NCBI RefSeq assembly: GCF_002723995.1
Contig: NZ_BEWP01000002.1
Span: 279,673-343,672, forward strand
DNA from: Gluconobacter kondonii
GTDB taxonomy: Bacteria > Pseudomonadota > Alphaproteobacteria > Acetobacterales > Acetobacteraceae
Length of the DNA stretch: 64,000 nt
Direction of reading: 5' to 3'
Shown here: piece by piece, positions 17,023 to 25,344 of the stretch
Layout of the letters: every line of letters starts with the position of its first letter
Numbering within the stretch: position 1 is the first letter of the stretch
Notes under the pieces: model-generated
The model's input: only the letters and a program-made list of their open reading frames with translations
Database searches by the model: none
What the model was told of the DNA's origin: nothing
Made by a program: the position numbers and the translations under genes

Positions 17023-19431
17023 ATGCCGTCGATCCCCCGTCCCGATCCGTCCGCCCCACCCCGCCCGCGAACCGGACGCGCCGTCCTCGGCCTCTTCCTT
17101 TTTCTGCTCCTCGGTTTTCTGGTGCCCGCTCTCCCGGCAAAAGCCGCCGACAGCACCCATCCCCTCAGCCAGCAGGAAGCCCAGCAGCTCCTCAATGTCC
17201 TGAACAACCCCAAGGAACGGGACGCCTTCACCCACACCCTCGACCTGATGGCCCGCGGCCTTCCAGTCGCTGCCTCAACCCCTGCCGCAGCCCCCGCAAA
17301 AGCCGCACCCGCCAAAACCGTCGCCGATGTGCCGCCCGACATCCATACCGGCCTGAGCAGCATCCGCCTTCAGGCCCTTGGCTATCTGCATAATTTCCTC
17401 GATCTGTTCAGCGACCTCGGAATCGTTGGCCGTTGGGCCCACACGACCCTTGCCTCCCCCGATACCCGCAGCACGATCCTGCATGCCTTCGCAGGCGGCA
17501 TCGTGGTCATGCTCTGCGGTGTGGCTCTGGAGCGGATCGTCGCCCTGAGCCTGCACAAACCGCTGGTTCAACTCACGCAGAACGCCGAAAACCGGGAACA
17601 GCGCAACACCGTCGCGAACGAAGACGCCGCAGCGCATGACCCCATCGTCGATGGCTCCAGCGAAACCCGCGCCGCCGACCAGCGGCGTCAGGTCGAAACC
17701 CTGCGCTTCCTGTCCCGCGTCCCCTATGCGCTCGGACATTTCGCCCTGAAAGCGATTCCGGTCCTCGTTTTTCTGGCCGTCGCCTATCTGGCCGTTCTGG
17801 TCCTCCCCTGGAGCACCAAGACCGACAACGTCATCATGACGCTCGCCAACTGCTACGCCGCCGCCCGGATTCTCTATCTTTTCGTCGAAACCGGATTCGC
17901 GCCCCGCTCCCCCACGATCCGCCTCCTGCCCGCCACGGACGCAACCGCTTTCCTGCTGACCCGCTGGTGGAACGTGCTGGTCGCAGCCCCCGCGATCGTC
18001 TTCTGCCTGTCCACGCTGGGCAGCCAGTTCAATCTCTCGCCGCGCGGTACGGATGCGATGATCCGCGGCATTATCCTGATCGAACACATCCTGATCGCCG
18101 TCTTCATCTGGCGCGTCCGACACCTCGTCAGCAGCGCGCTCCAGCCGCGCGCCGTCCCCAACACCGCGATGTGGACCATCATTGTCGCCATCACGCGCCT
18201 GTGGTGGGTCCCGGCCATGTTCCTCGACGCCTCCCTCTGGATCGTCTGGGCCGCCCATCTTCCGGGGGGCTATCGCTGGATTCTCGACACCACCGGCATC
18301 ACGATCGGCATTCTCGTCGCATCCCGTCTGATCGCCGTGCTTGCCTACGGGCTGCAGGACCGCTTCTTCCGCATCAATCCCGTCCTGACCGAACGCTTCC
18401 CCGACATCCAGAAGCGCGCCGACCGCTATTACCCCTTCGCCCGGCGTATCCTGACTGGCGCCATCCTGTTCCTGACCCTGATCGCCATGACCGAAGCCTG
18501 GGGTCTGCCCACGTTCGGCTTCTTCATCAAAAACGCCGTCGGCCGCCATTTGCTCGACGCCGTCCTGACCATGCTGGTCGCCCTGAGCATCGCGGTCACG
18601 ATCTGGGAAATTATCAACGCCTTCCTCAGCCAGCAGCTCACCCGTTTCGAGAATTCGGACCAGTTCGCCCGCGCCACCCGCCTGCGCACGGTGCTGCCCA
18701 TCATCCGCACCGTCCTGCTGGCCATCATCATCATCATCGTCGCCGTCACAACACTCTCCCAGATCGGCATCAACGTCACCCCGCTGCTCACCGGTGCGGG
18801 TATCATGGGTGCGGCCATCGCCTTCGGCTCGCAAAGCCTGGTCAAGGACTTCATTACGGGCTTCTTCATGCTCGTCGAGGACGCCATCCAGGTCGGCGAT
18901 TGGGTGACGACCAGTGGCGTCGCGGGAACAGTGGAAAACCTGTCCATTCGCACGGTAAAGGTCCGAGACTTCGATGGCGACCTGCATATTATCCCGTTCT
19001 CATCCGTGTCCTCCATTGCCAACACGGCCCGCGGCTACAACCAGATTGTCATCCGCCAGCAGGTCGACAATTCCGAGGATCTGCCCCGCGTTGTCGGTCT
19101 GATGACCGCTACCATCAAGGAAATGCAGCAGGACGCGGTGTTCGGACCACTGCTGCTGACGGGCTATAACGATCTCGGTGTGGATACTAGCGACAGCAAC
19201 GGCGCAGTCCTGATCGGAACGGTTCGCACGGCGCCCATGATGAAATGGAAGGTCAAACGCGAATTTTACCGTCGTGTTGCCAACCGCTTCGCGAAGGCCG
19301 GCGTCAAGTTCTACACACCTACGTCCTACTCCACGACGCCACCCGGCAACGCCATGCGCATCACCACAGATGCCCCTCTGCCCATCCCGGCCAATGACGC
19401 CCCCGGGAACAACGCCCCCGGTCAGACCTGA
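17023..19431 (+). CDS. MscS-family mechanosensitive ion channel
   Basis: The 802-residue product is a large MscS-type channel that releases solutes on hypo-osmotic shock. A hydrophobic signal-like segment (residues about 22-45), a periplasmic/linker region, and about eight to ten membrane segments precede the conserved pore helix and beta domain: TPLLTGAGIMGAAIAFGSQS (TM3 region, near residue 590) and VEDAIQVGDWV, GTVENLSIRT, and IPFSSV. A Pro/Asn-rich tail follows. Larger than E. coli MscS (286 residues), it belongs with the multi-helix YbdG/YbiO-like members. It stands alone and ends at a strong terminator. Confidence 0.9.
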   Translation: MPSIPRPDPSAPPRPRTGRAVLGLFLFLLLGFLVPALPAKAADSTHPLSQQEAQQLLNVLNNPKERDAFTHTLDLMARGLPVAASTPAAAPAKAAPAKTVADVPPDIHTGLSSIRLQALGYLHNFLDLFSDLGIVGRWAHTTLASPDTRSTILHAFAGGIVVMLCGVALERIVALSLHKPLVQLTQNAENREQRNTVANEDAAAHDPIVDGSSETRAADQRRQVETLRFLSRVPYALGHFALKAIPVLVFLAVAYLAVLVLPWSTKTDNVIMTLANCYAAARILYLFVETGFAPRSPTIRLLPATDATAFLLTRWWNVLVAAPAIVFCLSTLGSQFNLSPRGTDAMIRGIILIEHILIAVFIWRVRHLVSSALQPRAVPNTAMWTIIVAITRLWWVPAMFLDASLWIVWAAHLPGGYRWILDTTGITIGILVASRLIAVLAYGLQDRFFRINPVLTERFPDIQKRADRYYPFARRILTGAILFLTLIAMTEAWGLPTFGFFIKNAVGRHLLDAVLTMLVALSIAVTIWEIINAFLSQQLTRFENSDQFARATRLRTVLPIIRTVLLAIIIIIVAVTTLSQIGINVTPLLTGAGIMGAAIAFGSQSLVKDFITGFFMLVEDAIQVGDWVTTSGVAGTVENLSIRTVKVRDFDGDLHIIPFSSVSSIANTARGYNQIVIRQQVDNSEDLPRVVGLMTATIKEMQQDAVFGPLLLTGYNDLGVDTSDSNGAVLIGTVRTAPMMKWKVKREFYRRVANRFAKAGVKFYTPTSYSTTPPGNAMRITTDAPLPIPANDAPGNNAPGQT

Positions 19432-19436
19432 CCTCC

Positions 19437-19466
19437 AACCGGCTCCTCTCAGGAGCCGGTTTTTTA
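19437..19466 (+). terminator. Rho-independent terminator of the mscS-like gene
   Basis: AACCGGCTCCT and AGGAGCCGGTT form a perfect 11-bp stem with a CTC loop, followed directly by a run of T (TTTTTATT). It lies 5 bp after the stop codon. Confidence 0.93.
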
Positions 19467-19651
19467 TTGCCGGGAAGCCTAACCCTTAATCATTTAAATA
19501 AAGTCTTGCATTGCCATGCGGACAGGCTCATTCTGCCCACACATTATCGAGAACCCTCCTCCCGGTTCCCCGCAGACGATTTCCCGGCCCGATCTTCCCG
19601 TGGCCCCGCATCGCCCGCCGATCGGCGAGGATCATGCCAAGGAATTCAGCG

Positions 19652-19960
19652 ATGTCTCTTGTCCTGGTCTCACCAGAGCCGTCAGCCCCCGATCAAACCA
19701 CCGCCCCGGCCACCACCGAAACACCGCTGGCCCGCCCCGATCCCGCCGCTCTCGCCGAAAAAAACCGTCAGGAAGAACAGGTTCTGAAAAAGCGCTTCAT
19801 CGGCATGGTCATCGGTCTCGTCCTGGCCCATGCCTATGTCGCGCTCGCGCTGGCCTATTCCTACATGGACAGCCACAACCACCTGCACACCTGCTGGCTG
19901 CCGCTGTTCGGCGCCTTCATCTGCGGAATGATCTTCGTCTTCCACGTTTCGATCTCGTAA
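19652..19960 (+). CDS. Small two-helix membrane protein, unknown
   Basis: The 102-residue product starts at ATG 19652 behind AAGGAA. A Pro/Ala/Thr-rich cytoplasmic-like head (residues 1-45) is followed by two predicted membrane helices (about 50-70 and 80-100) separated by a His-rich loop (DSHNHLHTC). I do not recognise a family. It starts a three-gene run (next gene 15 bp downstream), and the loop histidines and Cys could bind metal, but this is speculation. The frame is open upstream, but that part reads as low-quality sequence. Confidence 0.6.
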   Translation: MSLVLVSPEPSAPDQTTAPATTETPLARPDPAALAEKNRQEEQVLKKRFIGMVIGLVLAHAYVALALAYSYMDSHNHLHTCWLPLFGAFICGMIFVFHVSIS

Positions 19961-19975
19961 GCCGGAGCACCCCTT

Positions 19976-20200
19976 ATGTCCCGCACAGTCCGCCACGCCT
20001 GGCTCCAGCCTTTCCTATCCACGACATTGTGGACCCTCGTCCTGATCGACATCGCCGTCATGACCTATCTGGAAAATCAGGATTTCTTCAAGGATTACGC
20101 TGGCTGGGCCTGGCCCTCCGTCCTGATCACAGGAATCATCGGCTACTTCATCGGCCCTGCAATCGACCGCATGTTCACTAAAAAATCCCCAAGCCCATAA
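19976..20200 (+). CDS. Small two-helix membrane protein, unknown
   Basis: A 74-residue product with a basic N-terminus and two hydrophobic segments (about residues 15-32 and 44-64), followed by a short basic tail (MFTKKSPSP). It sits 15 bp after one small membrane protein and 2 bp before the next gene, so the three are probably one transcript. No family was recognised; it may form a complex with its neighbour. Confidence 0.6.
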   Translation: MSRTVRHAWLQPFLSTTLWTLVLIDIAVMTYLENQDFFKDYAGWAWPSVLITGIIGYFIGPAIDRMFTKKSPSP

Positions 20201-20202
20201 AA

Positions 20203-20715
20203 ATGACCATCCCATCAGACCTGCCGGATCAGGAATACCGCCGCCTCTTTCCACAACTGGCCAGCTACGGTGCCGGTCCGTTCGGAGAGGATGTCGACAC
20301 ATTCGGCGAAACCCTGATGGACGTCATTCAGGACGTGACGGAAACCCGGACGTTCCTCACCCGGGCCGCCGCCATCCGCGAACTCGAAACCCTGCTGGCC
20401 TGCAACGAGACCGATCTGGCCCGGATCACATGGGCCCTGATCGCTTTCGATCCGGTTGCGCGGTTCAATGACCAGACTGTCTGGCTCCCGAAACACTCAG
20501 CTCCGTTTCCCAGCCTCCGCGACTTCTGGACAGCCCTGTTAAAGAGCCTCGAAATCGGACCTCCTCCCTGGCCAGACACGTCAGCCCGCCAGCTCGGAGG
20601 CTCCGTTATGGATCGGCATATCGCCCTGACAGATTCGGATATCGAAGAACGGTTTACCTCCGAAAAACTCCGCGGAATGGCCTATTACATCGAGACCATC
20701 AGGATCTACGCCTGA
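20203..20715 (+). CDS. Uncharacterised acidic soluble protein
   Basis: The 170-residue product has no signal peptide or membrane segment and is acidic overall (DQEYRRLFPQL, FGEDVDTFGET, DSDIEERF). It is predicted to be mostly helical with a tail YYIETIRIYA. No family was recognised. Small immunity proteins have a similar size and charge, but I found no toxin partner here. It is the third gene of the unknown cluster and ends at a convergent terminator shared with the beta-propeller gene. Confidence 0.6.
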   Translation: MTIPSDLPDQEYRRLFPQLASYGAGPFGEDVDTFGETLMDVIQDVTETRTFLTRAAAIRELETLLACNETDLARITWALIAFDPVARFNDQTVWLPKHSAPFPSLRDFWTALLKSLEIGPPPWPDTSARQLGGSVMDRHIALTDSDIEERFTSEKLRGMAYYIETIRIYA

Positions 20716-20716
20716 C

Positions 20717-20753
20717 AAAAAAAGGGGGAGAGCAGAACGCTCCCCCCCCTTTT
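20717..20753. terminator. Bidirectional terminator between convergent genes
   Basis: An A7-GGGGGAG arm pairs with CTCCCCC followed by TTTT across a 9-base loop. The A and T runs on both sides make it work for the plus-strand unknown cluster and the minus-strand propeller gene; two stop codons flank it. Confidence 0.85.
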
Positions 20754-20759
20754 CAGACC

Positions 20760-21983
20760 TTACCGCAAAATCCCCGTATGCCCGACGCTGTAGCGTCCCG
20801 GCTGCGGCCAGACCGTCAGGCCATGCGGCTCCGCGCCAACCGGAATCTTGCGCATCGCCCCCGTATCGGTGTCGATCGCATAGACCACATCGTCGAACCG
20901 GCCCGACAGCCAGAGCAGCTTGCCGTCCGCGCTGACATTGCCCATGTCCGGGCTGCCGCCACCGGGGATCATCCAGGTCTTGACGACCTTGTCCGTCGCA
21001 AAATCGATGACCGAAACGCCACCCGGCCCATGTTTCGGACCATGAATGCGATGTGACCCGCGATTGGCCACATACATCATCTTGCCATCACGGCTCGGAT
21101 ACAGGCCATGCGTGCCGATACCCGTCGGGATAAAGCCGGTTTCCTTGAAGGAATCCCCGTCCACGACGAACACACCATCCGCCATCATGTCCGCGACATA
21201 GAACTTGTGACCATCCGGCGCCGTCAGAATGTCCTGCGGCATCCCGCCCTTGGACAGCTTCAGCATCCCGATCATCTTCAGGTTCACCGTATCGACCTTG
21301 GCGACATAACCGCCGAACTCGCAGGTGAAGATCGCGTACTTGCCGTCAATGGAGAAATCGGCGTGATTGACACCCTTGCATTCCGGCGTTTCGACCGAGC
21401 CCTTCAGCTCCATCGTATGCGGATCGCGGAAGTCCAGACGCTTGTGCGCCTCGGCCACCGTGATCGCGTATTGCCCGTCCGGCGTGAAATACATGTTGTA
21501 CGGATCATCAACGGCAATGGACGGGCCCGGCTTGGCCGTCGCCGGATTGATCGGCGTGAGCGACCCGTCCGGACGGCCTTCGCTATTATTCGTCACCCAA
21601 AGCGTCCGCAGATCCCAGGACGGCACAACATGCTGCGGCGAATGCCCGACCGGGAACGTGTCCACAACCTGAAAAGACGCCGGATCAATCACCGAAACGC
21701 TGTCTCCGCGCAGGTTCGGCACATAAACACGCGCCGGGTCCTGCGCGATCGCGGGCGAGATATGGGACGGGGTCGTCTCGCTATAGATGTTCTTCGGATC
21801 AATCACCGGCGGCATACCCGGAATCGTCTGGATGCCGGACGCCGCAACCGGGGCGGCCGCAGCGTCAGCTGGAACCGGGACCATCGGCGCGCTCGGAGAA
21901 TAGTCCTGCGCATGGGCCGCGGCAGCTCCCAAGGTAGTTCCCAGCAGCGTCATCGCCACCAGAAGAGGAGTCTTGAAGGTCAT
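20760..21983 (-). CDS. Secreted YVTN-type beta-propeller protein
   Basis: The 407-residue product has a signal peptide (ending near AAAHAQDYS), then an Ala/Pro linker and repeated propeller blades with the YVTN style (YVPNLRGDSVSVIDP, LWVTNNSEGR, YVANRGSHRI, VSVIDFATDKVV). It should fold as a seven-bladed propeller in the periplasm or on the surface. Its ATG overlaps the stop of a secreted creatininase-family gene (ATGA), so the two are co-translated and probably work together. Ligand or substrate is unknown; such propellers often bind partners or quinone-type dehydrogenase systems. Confidence 0.85.
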   Translation of the reverse strand: MTFKTPLLVAMTLLGTTLGAAAAHAQDYSPSAPMVPVPADAAAAPVAASGIQTIPGMPPVIDPKNIYSETTPSHISPAIAQDPARVYVPNLRGDSVSVIDPASFQVVDTFPVGHSPQHVVPSWDLRTLWVTNNSEGRPDGSLTPINPATAKPGPSIAVDDPYNMYFTPDGQYAITVAEAHKRLDFRDPHTMELKGSVETPECKGVNHADFSIDGKYAIFTCEFGGYVAKVDTVNLKMIGMLKLSKGGMPQDILTAPDGHKFYVADMMADGVFVVDGDSFKETGFIPTGIGTHGLYPSRDGKMMYVANRGSHRIHGPKHGPGGVSVIDFATDKVVKTWMIPGGGSPDMGNVSADGKLLWLSGRFDDVVYAIDTDTGAMRKIPVGAEPHGLTVWPQPGRYSVGHTGILR

Positions 21984-22837
21984 GGATGGCTCCTTTGGAA
22001 AGACTGGATTGCCGCAACCGCGGTCCGGATCTGCATGTCCGTGCCGATCCGGCCGAGTCCGGCCGATGCCCGCCGCGGATCGCCACCATAGACGCCCTCG
22101 GCCACACCCGGTTTCGGAGCCTTGCGCAACGCGTCCTGACGCACAAGCGACGGATCAACCGCCAGCATCAGCGACGTATCACTCAGCTCCGCATGAAGCC
22201 CCACTTCCGCGCCATAACCCTGCGCACGCAGGGCATCGGCATACTGATGGGGCACGACTTCATAATAATCCCGCACATAAAGCACGGCGGCCTGACCCTT
22301 CCAGGCCCGGTTCAGCTCCTGCGTCACCTGCGCCATGAAAGACTGGTATCCCCCATGATCGCCCAGCAGCACGATGCGCCGGAAACCCTGAACGCGGAAA
22401 CTCTCCGCCGCGCCCTTGAGCAGCCCCTCGAACACGGCAGGCGGCACGGAAATCGTGCCCGGAAACTTCATGTGAGACGTGCGCGGGCTGGTCGAGCCCT
22501 CCGGCACATAGGCCACAACAGGCGCCACCAGCGTATGCCCGGCCTGAACCGCAATCATATCGGCCAGAACCTGAGCCCGCACATTATGCTTGCCGACCGC
22601 AATATAAGGCCCGCTCTGCTCGGTCCCGCCGACAGGAATAATGACGGTATCGGTCCCCGCCTTCACATCCTGCGCCACCTCGGTCCAGCTCCGGCACGCA
22701 AACTCGGCCTGAAGCGCAAGCCCGGTGCAATGTGCGCCGCCCTCGTACAACCCCTGCGCCTGCGCGAAACCCGCAGACAGCCCGATCCCCGCACAGAACA
22801 GGGCAGAACGACACGACAGACGAAGCAGATTGAACAT
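21980..22837 (-). CDS. Secreted creatininase-family amidohydrolase
   Basis: The 285-residue product has a cleavable signal (ending near GFAQAQG) and a creatininase fold with GGTEQSGP, GKHN, SHMKFPGT and LLGDHGG. In classical creatininase the metal ligands follow ExH and, eleven residues after the Glu, Asp; here the Glu is E73 but the second position is Ser75 and the Asp position is His84, so the metal site is altered but still rich in ligands. Creatininase-type enzymes include amidases and peptidases such as the mycofactocin protein MftE. Export and the partner propeller point to a periplasmic peptide or amide substrate; the reaction is unknown. Confidence 0.82.
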   Translation of the reverse strand: MFNLLRLSCRSALFCAGIGLSAGFAQAQGLYEGGAHCTGLALQAEFACRSWTEVAQDVKAGTDTVIIPVGGTEQSGPYIAVGKHNVRAQVLADMIAVQAGHTLVAPVVAYVPEGSTSPRTSHMKFPGTISVPPAVFEGLLKGAAESFRVQGFRRIVLLGDHGGYQSFMAQVTQELNRAWKGQAAVLYVRDYYEVVPHQYADALRAQGYGAEVGLHAELSDTSLMLAVDPSLVRQDALRKAPKPGVAEGVYGGDPRRASAGLGRIGTDMQIRTAVAAIQSFQRSHP

Positions 22838-22975
22838 CAGGGCCGGAACACCTCTGGCAATGGCTGCCCTTCCCTACCCCATCTTCCCCTTCCTGTTCCA
22901 GAGGCCGCGTCTCCAAAGCGGCCCTTTCAGAAGACGCCGGTCTTTTCGCAAACGCATCATGCAGTATAAGACATC

Positions 22976-23473
22976 ATGCCTTTTCCGATTTCCTACGATC
23001 CCGATCCTGTCGACAGCGCCGCCCACCTGATTCAGGTCGCGCTTACGCCGGTTTTCATGCTCTCCGGCATCGGCACCCTCATCAATGTCTTCAACACCCG
23101 TCTGGCCCGCGTCACGGACCATCTTGAAGACGTCCGCAAGAAACTCGGCACCCCGAAAACGGACGACACCCCTGTCGATCCTATCGACACGCCCGCCCGC
23201 CTGCGCAACCAGCAGGCCCGGCTGCATCGCCGCGTCTTCGTTCTGGACGCCGCGATTCTCCTGAACGGGATCGGCGGCGCCTCAACCTGCGGCGCGGCCA
23301 TGGCGCTGTTCGTAGGCTCTCTGCGCGATGCTTCGACCTCGGCATGGCTGCTGGCGTTTTTTGGCATAGCTCTCGCCTGCACCGTCGGATCGCTCATGTT
23401 CTTCCTCGCCGACACCCTCCTGAGCTGGCACGGCCTGCGCCATGACAGCGATCTGAACCTCAACGCAGAATAA
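22976..23473 (+). CDS. DUF2721 family membrane protein
   Basis: The 165-residue product begins with a short head, then a first membrane helix (LIQVALTPVFMLSGIGTLINVF, residues about 17-38), a basic charged central stretch with NTRLARV and a predicted coiled region, then two further helices (about 85-115 and 120-145). The NTRLAR motif and layout are characteristic of DUF2721, a family without known function. It is divergent from the creatininase gene. It stands alone; role unknown. Confidence 0.82.
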   Translation: MPFPISYDPDPVDSAAHLIQVALTPVFMLSGIGTLINVFNTRLARVTDHLEDVRKKLGTPKTDDTPVDPIDTPARLRNQQARLHRRVFVLDAAILLNGIGGASTCGAAMALFVGSLRDASTSAWLLAFFGIALACTVGSLMFFLADTLLSWHGLRHDSDLNLNAE

Positions 23474-23756
23474 GCCGCCGCGCAATTTTATTTCAAAAAC
23501 CACCGGGAACGGTACTGTTTTCCGAAAGAAATCCGGGCAATTCCCCGGATCGCGCTTTACTTCATCCTTGATGAAATAATCGCATCTTCGTAACGGAAAC
23601 TTCCGTTCCACAAAGACGGCGAAAGTTTAAAAAGCATTTATGCAGGAAATGCAGGTCTGACCCTGCATCTGTATTTGTTGCTTCGGACATCGATTCTGGA
23701 GTTTCTCCCGCTGCACGCCGCAAAACGGCACACAGATCCACACGGAGATTTTCCAG
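23474..23756 (+). other. Intergenic region with hairpin, leader of the 45-residue ORF
   Basis: This 283-bp gap carries a perfect stem ATGCAGG/CCTGCAT (23649-23668, 6-base loop) and a palindromic GGAAACTTCC-like stretch near 23600. It separates DUF2721 from a small membrane ORF and could hold its promoter or a small RNA. No conserved RNA family was recognised. Confidence 0.35.
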
Positions 23757-23894
23757 ATGACGTCCATGACCCTGATCCACCTGATCGGCCTTCCCACCAG
23801 CCTTCTCGCACAGTTCTCGATGGTTGCCTTCGTTCCGATGATCGGCGCCCTGATGATCGCTACGGTTGCTGCTGACCGCGTTTCCGAGAGCTGA
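23757..23894 (+). CDS. Small hydrophobic protein, 45 residues
   Basis: ATG 23757 with a GGAG site about 10 bp upstream opens a 45-codon frame. The product (starting MTSMTLIHLIG) has a membrane-spanning segment of about 20 residues rich in Met/Ile/Ala/Val, then ends with the polar ATVAADRVSES. It is too small for most gene callers, has its own leader and is followed by a GC-rich hairpin, which supports a real small protein. Function unknown. Confidence 0.5.
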   Translation: MTSMTLIHLIGLPTSLLAQFSMVAFVPMIGALMIATVAADRVSES

Positions 23895-23906
23895 TCACAG
23901 TCTTCT

Positions 23907-23939
23907 CGGGACAAGCCCGGCCTCGCGCCGGGCGTCCCG
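23907..23939 (+). terminator. GC-rich hairpin after the 45-residue ORF
   Basis: GCCCGGC (23915-23921) and GCCGGGC (23927-23933) pair around a 5-base loop, extended by CGGGA/TCCCG outside small bulges. No T run follows on either strand, so it may stabilise or attenuate transcripts of the ORF and of the convergent MFS gene. Confidence 0.45.
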
Positions 23940-23948
23940 CTCCGGCCC

Positions 23949-25154
23949 TTATTGCCGGACAGACAGATAGGATTGCGGATCCAGCCGGCGGCGCCACAGA
24001 TCGCACAGCCAGCAGAAACTGATCCCCACCAGCATTCCGACCGATGTCGACCCGACCCAGTCCGTCGGCAGAAACGACATCAGCACCCCCGCCAGACCGG
24101 CAATCGTCCAGTTCAACGTCCCCATCAACGCCGCAGCCGCGCCCGCCTGATGCCCGTGATGCGTCAGCGCCAGAATGCCCGCATTCGGCCCAATGAAGCC
24201 CAGCGAAAATGTGGTGCACCAGATCAGCGCGCACAGGATCCACGGATTCTGCGGCCCCGCAAATCCGCTCAGACACACCACCACCGCCAGCGCACAGAAC
24301 AGCAGAACCGCCAGCATCGCAGTCTCCATCACCCGCGTGAACAGGAAACGGTTTGCCAGTTTGGCATTCACCTGCGAACCGATGATGAAGCCAATCCCGT
24401 TCAGCCCGAAGAAAATGGCGAACAGATGCGGCGAGAAGTGCAGAATATTCTCAAACAGCGCCGGTGCATTCGACAGATAGGCAAACATCGTGAAGGTCGC
24501 AAAACTCACGACCATGACCGCAGAACAGAACAGCGGCTCACGCACCAGGTCCCGGTAACGCGCCACCATCCCGCTAACCGGCAGTGCAAAACGCCGGTCC
24601 AGGGGCAGCGTCTCGGGCAGCAGAAACAGCGTGCAGAAAAACGTCACAACGCCGAAAACAACATTCGCCCAGAAAATCAGCCGCCAGCTTCCCCAGTCCA
24701 GCAGAAAACTCCCGATCGACGGCGCCAGCAAAGGCCCCAGACCGAAAATCAGCATCAGCTGCGACATCAGCTTCACGCCCGCCGACCCGGTCGCCACATC
24801 CCGCACCATCGCCCGCGGCGCCACGGAACTGATCGCCCCGCCCAGAGCCGCCACAAAGCGCAGCGTGCAGAACATGTGAAAACTGGTCGTCAGCGCCAGC
24901 CCGACCGAGGCAAGGGCATACACCACCAGCCCGAACAGGAGCGGCAGCTTGCGCCCATACCGATCGCAGAGCGGCCCCAGCGTAAACTGCCCGATTGCCA
25001 GCCCCGCCAGCCACGCCGTCAGCGTGAGCTGCGCCGAACCGGCCCCATGCCCCAGATCGTGCTCCAGTTCCGGAAAGGCCGGAAGATACATGTCCGTCGA
25101 AACAGGCCCCAGAATGAAGATCACACCGATCAGCACACGGGTCAGGCCATTCAT
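23949..25154 (-). CDS. Bcr/CflA-type MFS drug exporter
   Basis: The product (about 401 residues from ATG 25154) is a 12-helix major facilitator. The Bcr/CflA (DHA1) signature is clear: STDMYLPAFPELEHDLG in TM1, LGPLCDRYGRKLPLL in loop 2-3 and RAMVRDVA in TM4-5. Such pumps export drugs such as bicyclomycin or chloramphenicol, or dipeptides and cysteine. The frame is open to 25247, but a pstS terminator lies at 25227-25263, so an upstream start is unlikely; a GTG at 25196 remains possible. It follows pstS on the same strand but the terminator separates them. Confidence 0.85.
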   Translation of the reverse strand: MNGLTRVLIGVIFILGPVSTDMYLPAFPELEHDLGHGAGSAQLTLTAWLAGLAIGQFTLGPLCDRYGRKLPLLFGLVVYALASVGLALTTSFHMFCTLRFVAALGGAISSVAPRAMVRDVATGSAGVKLMSQLMLIFGLGPLLAPSIGSFLLDWGSWRLIFWANVVFGVVTFFCTLFLLPETLPLDRRFALPVSGMVARYRDLVREPLFCSAVMVVSFATFTMFAYLSNAPALFENILHFSPHLFAIFFGLNGIGFIIGSQVNAKLANRFLFTRVMETAMLAVLLFCALAVVVCLSGFAGPQNPWILCALIWCTTFSLGFIGPNAGILALTHHGHQAGAAAALMGTLNWTIAGLAGVLMSFLPTDWVGSTSVGMLVGISFCWLCDLWRRRLDPQSYLSVRQ

Positions 25155-25221
25155 CCCCTGTGGGGATGTCTGTTCGGAAAGCGACGTAACGGACACGCGG
25201 GCACCACGACTCAACAAAGCA

Positions 25222-25263
25222 AAAAACAGAAAACGGGCTTCTCCCACACAGGAGAAGCCCGTT
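25222..25263 (-). terminator. Rho-independent terminator of pstS
   Basis: AACGGGCTTCTCC (25232-25244) and GGAGAAGCCCGTT (25251-25263) form a perfect 13-bp stem with a 6-base loop. Read on the minus strand it is followed by TTTTCTGTTTTTT, a strong T tract. It isolates pstS from the MFS gene. Confidence 0.94.
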
Positions 25264-25344
25264 CCATACTCAACGCCTTTTTATCCTGACTGACCAGCCC
25301 TGAAATTCAGGTCCGGCCCGTCATTGCGGAGACAGACGCAGGAC

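Noticed and set aside
17275..18987. 570-codon open frame antisense to the mscS-like gene
   Set aside because: Asp/Gly/Glu-rich low-complexity translation with no family match, lying over a well-supported channel gene.
25155..25247. Extended N-terminus for the Bcr/CflA exporter
   Set aside because: The extension would begin inside the pstS terminator hairpin and adds residues that do not fit the family.
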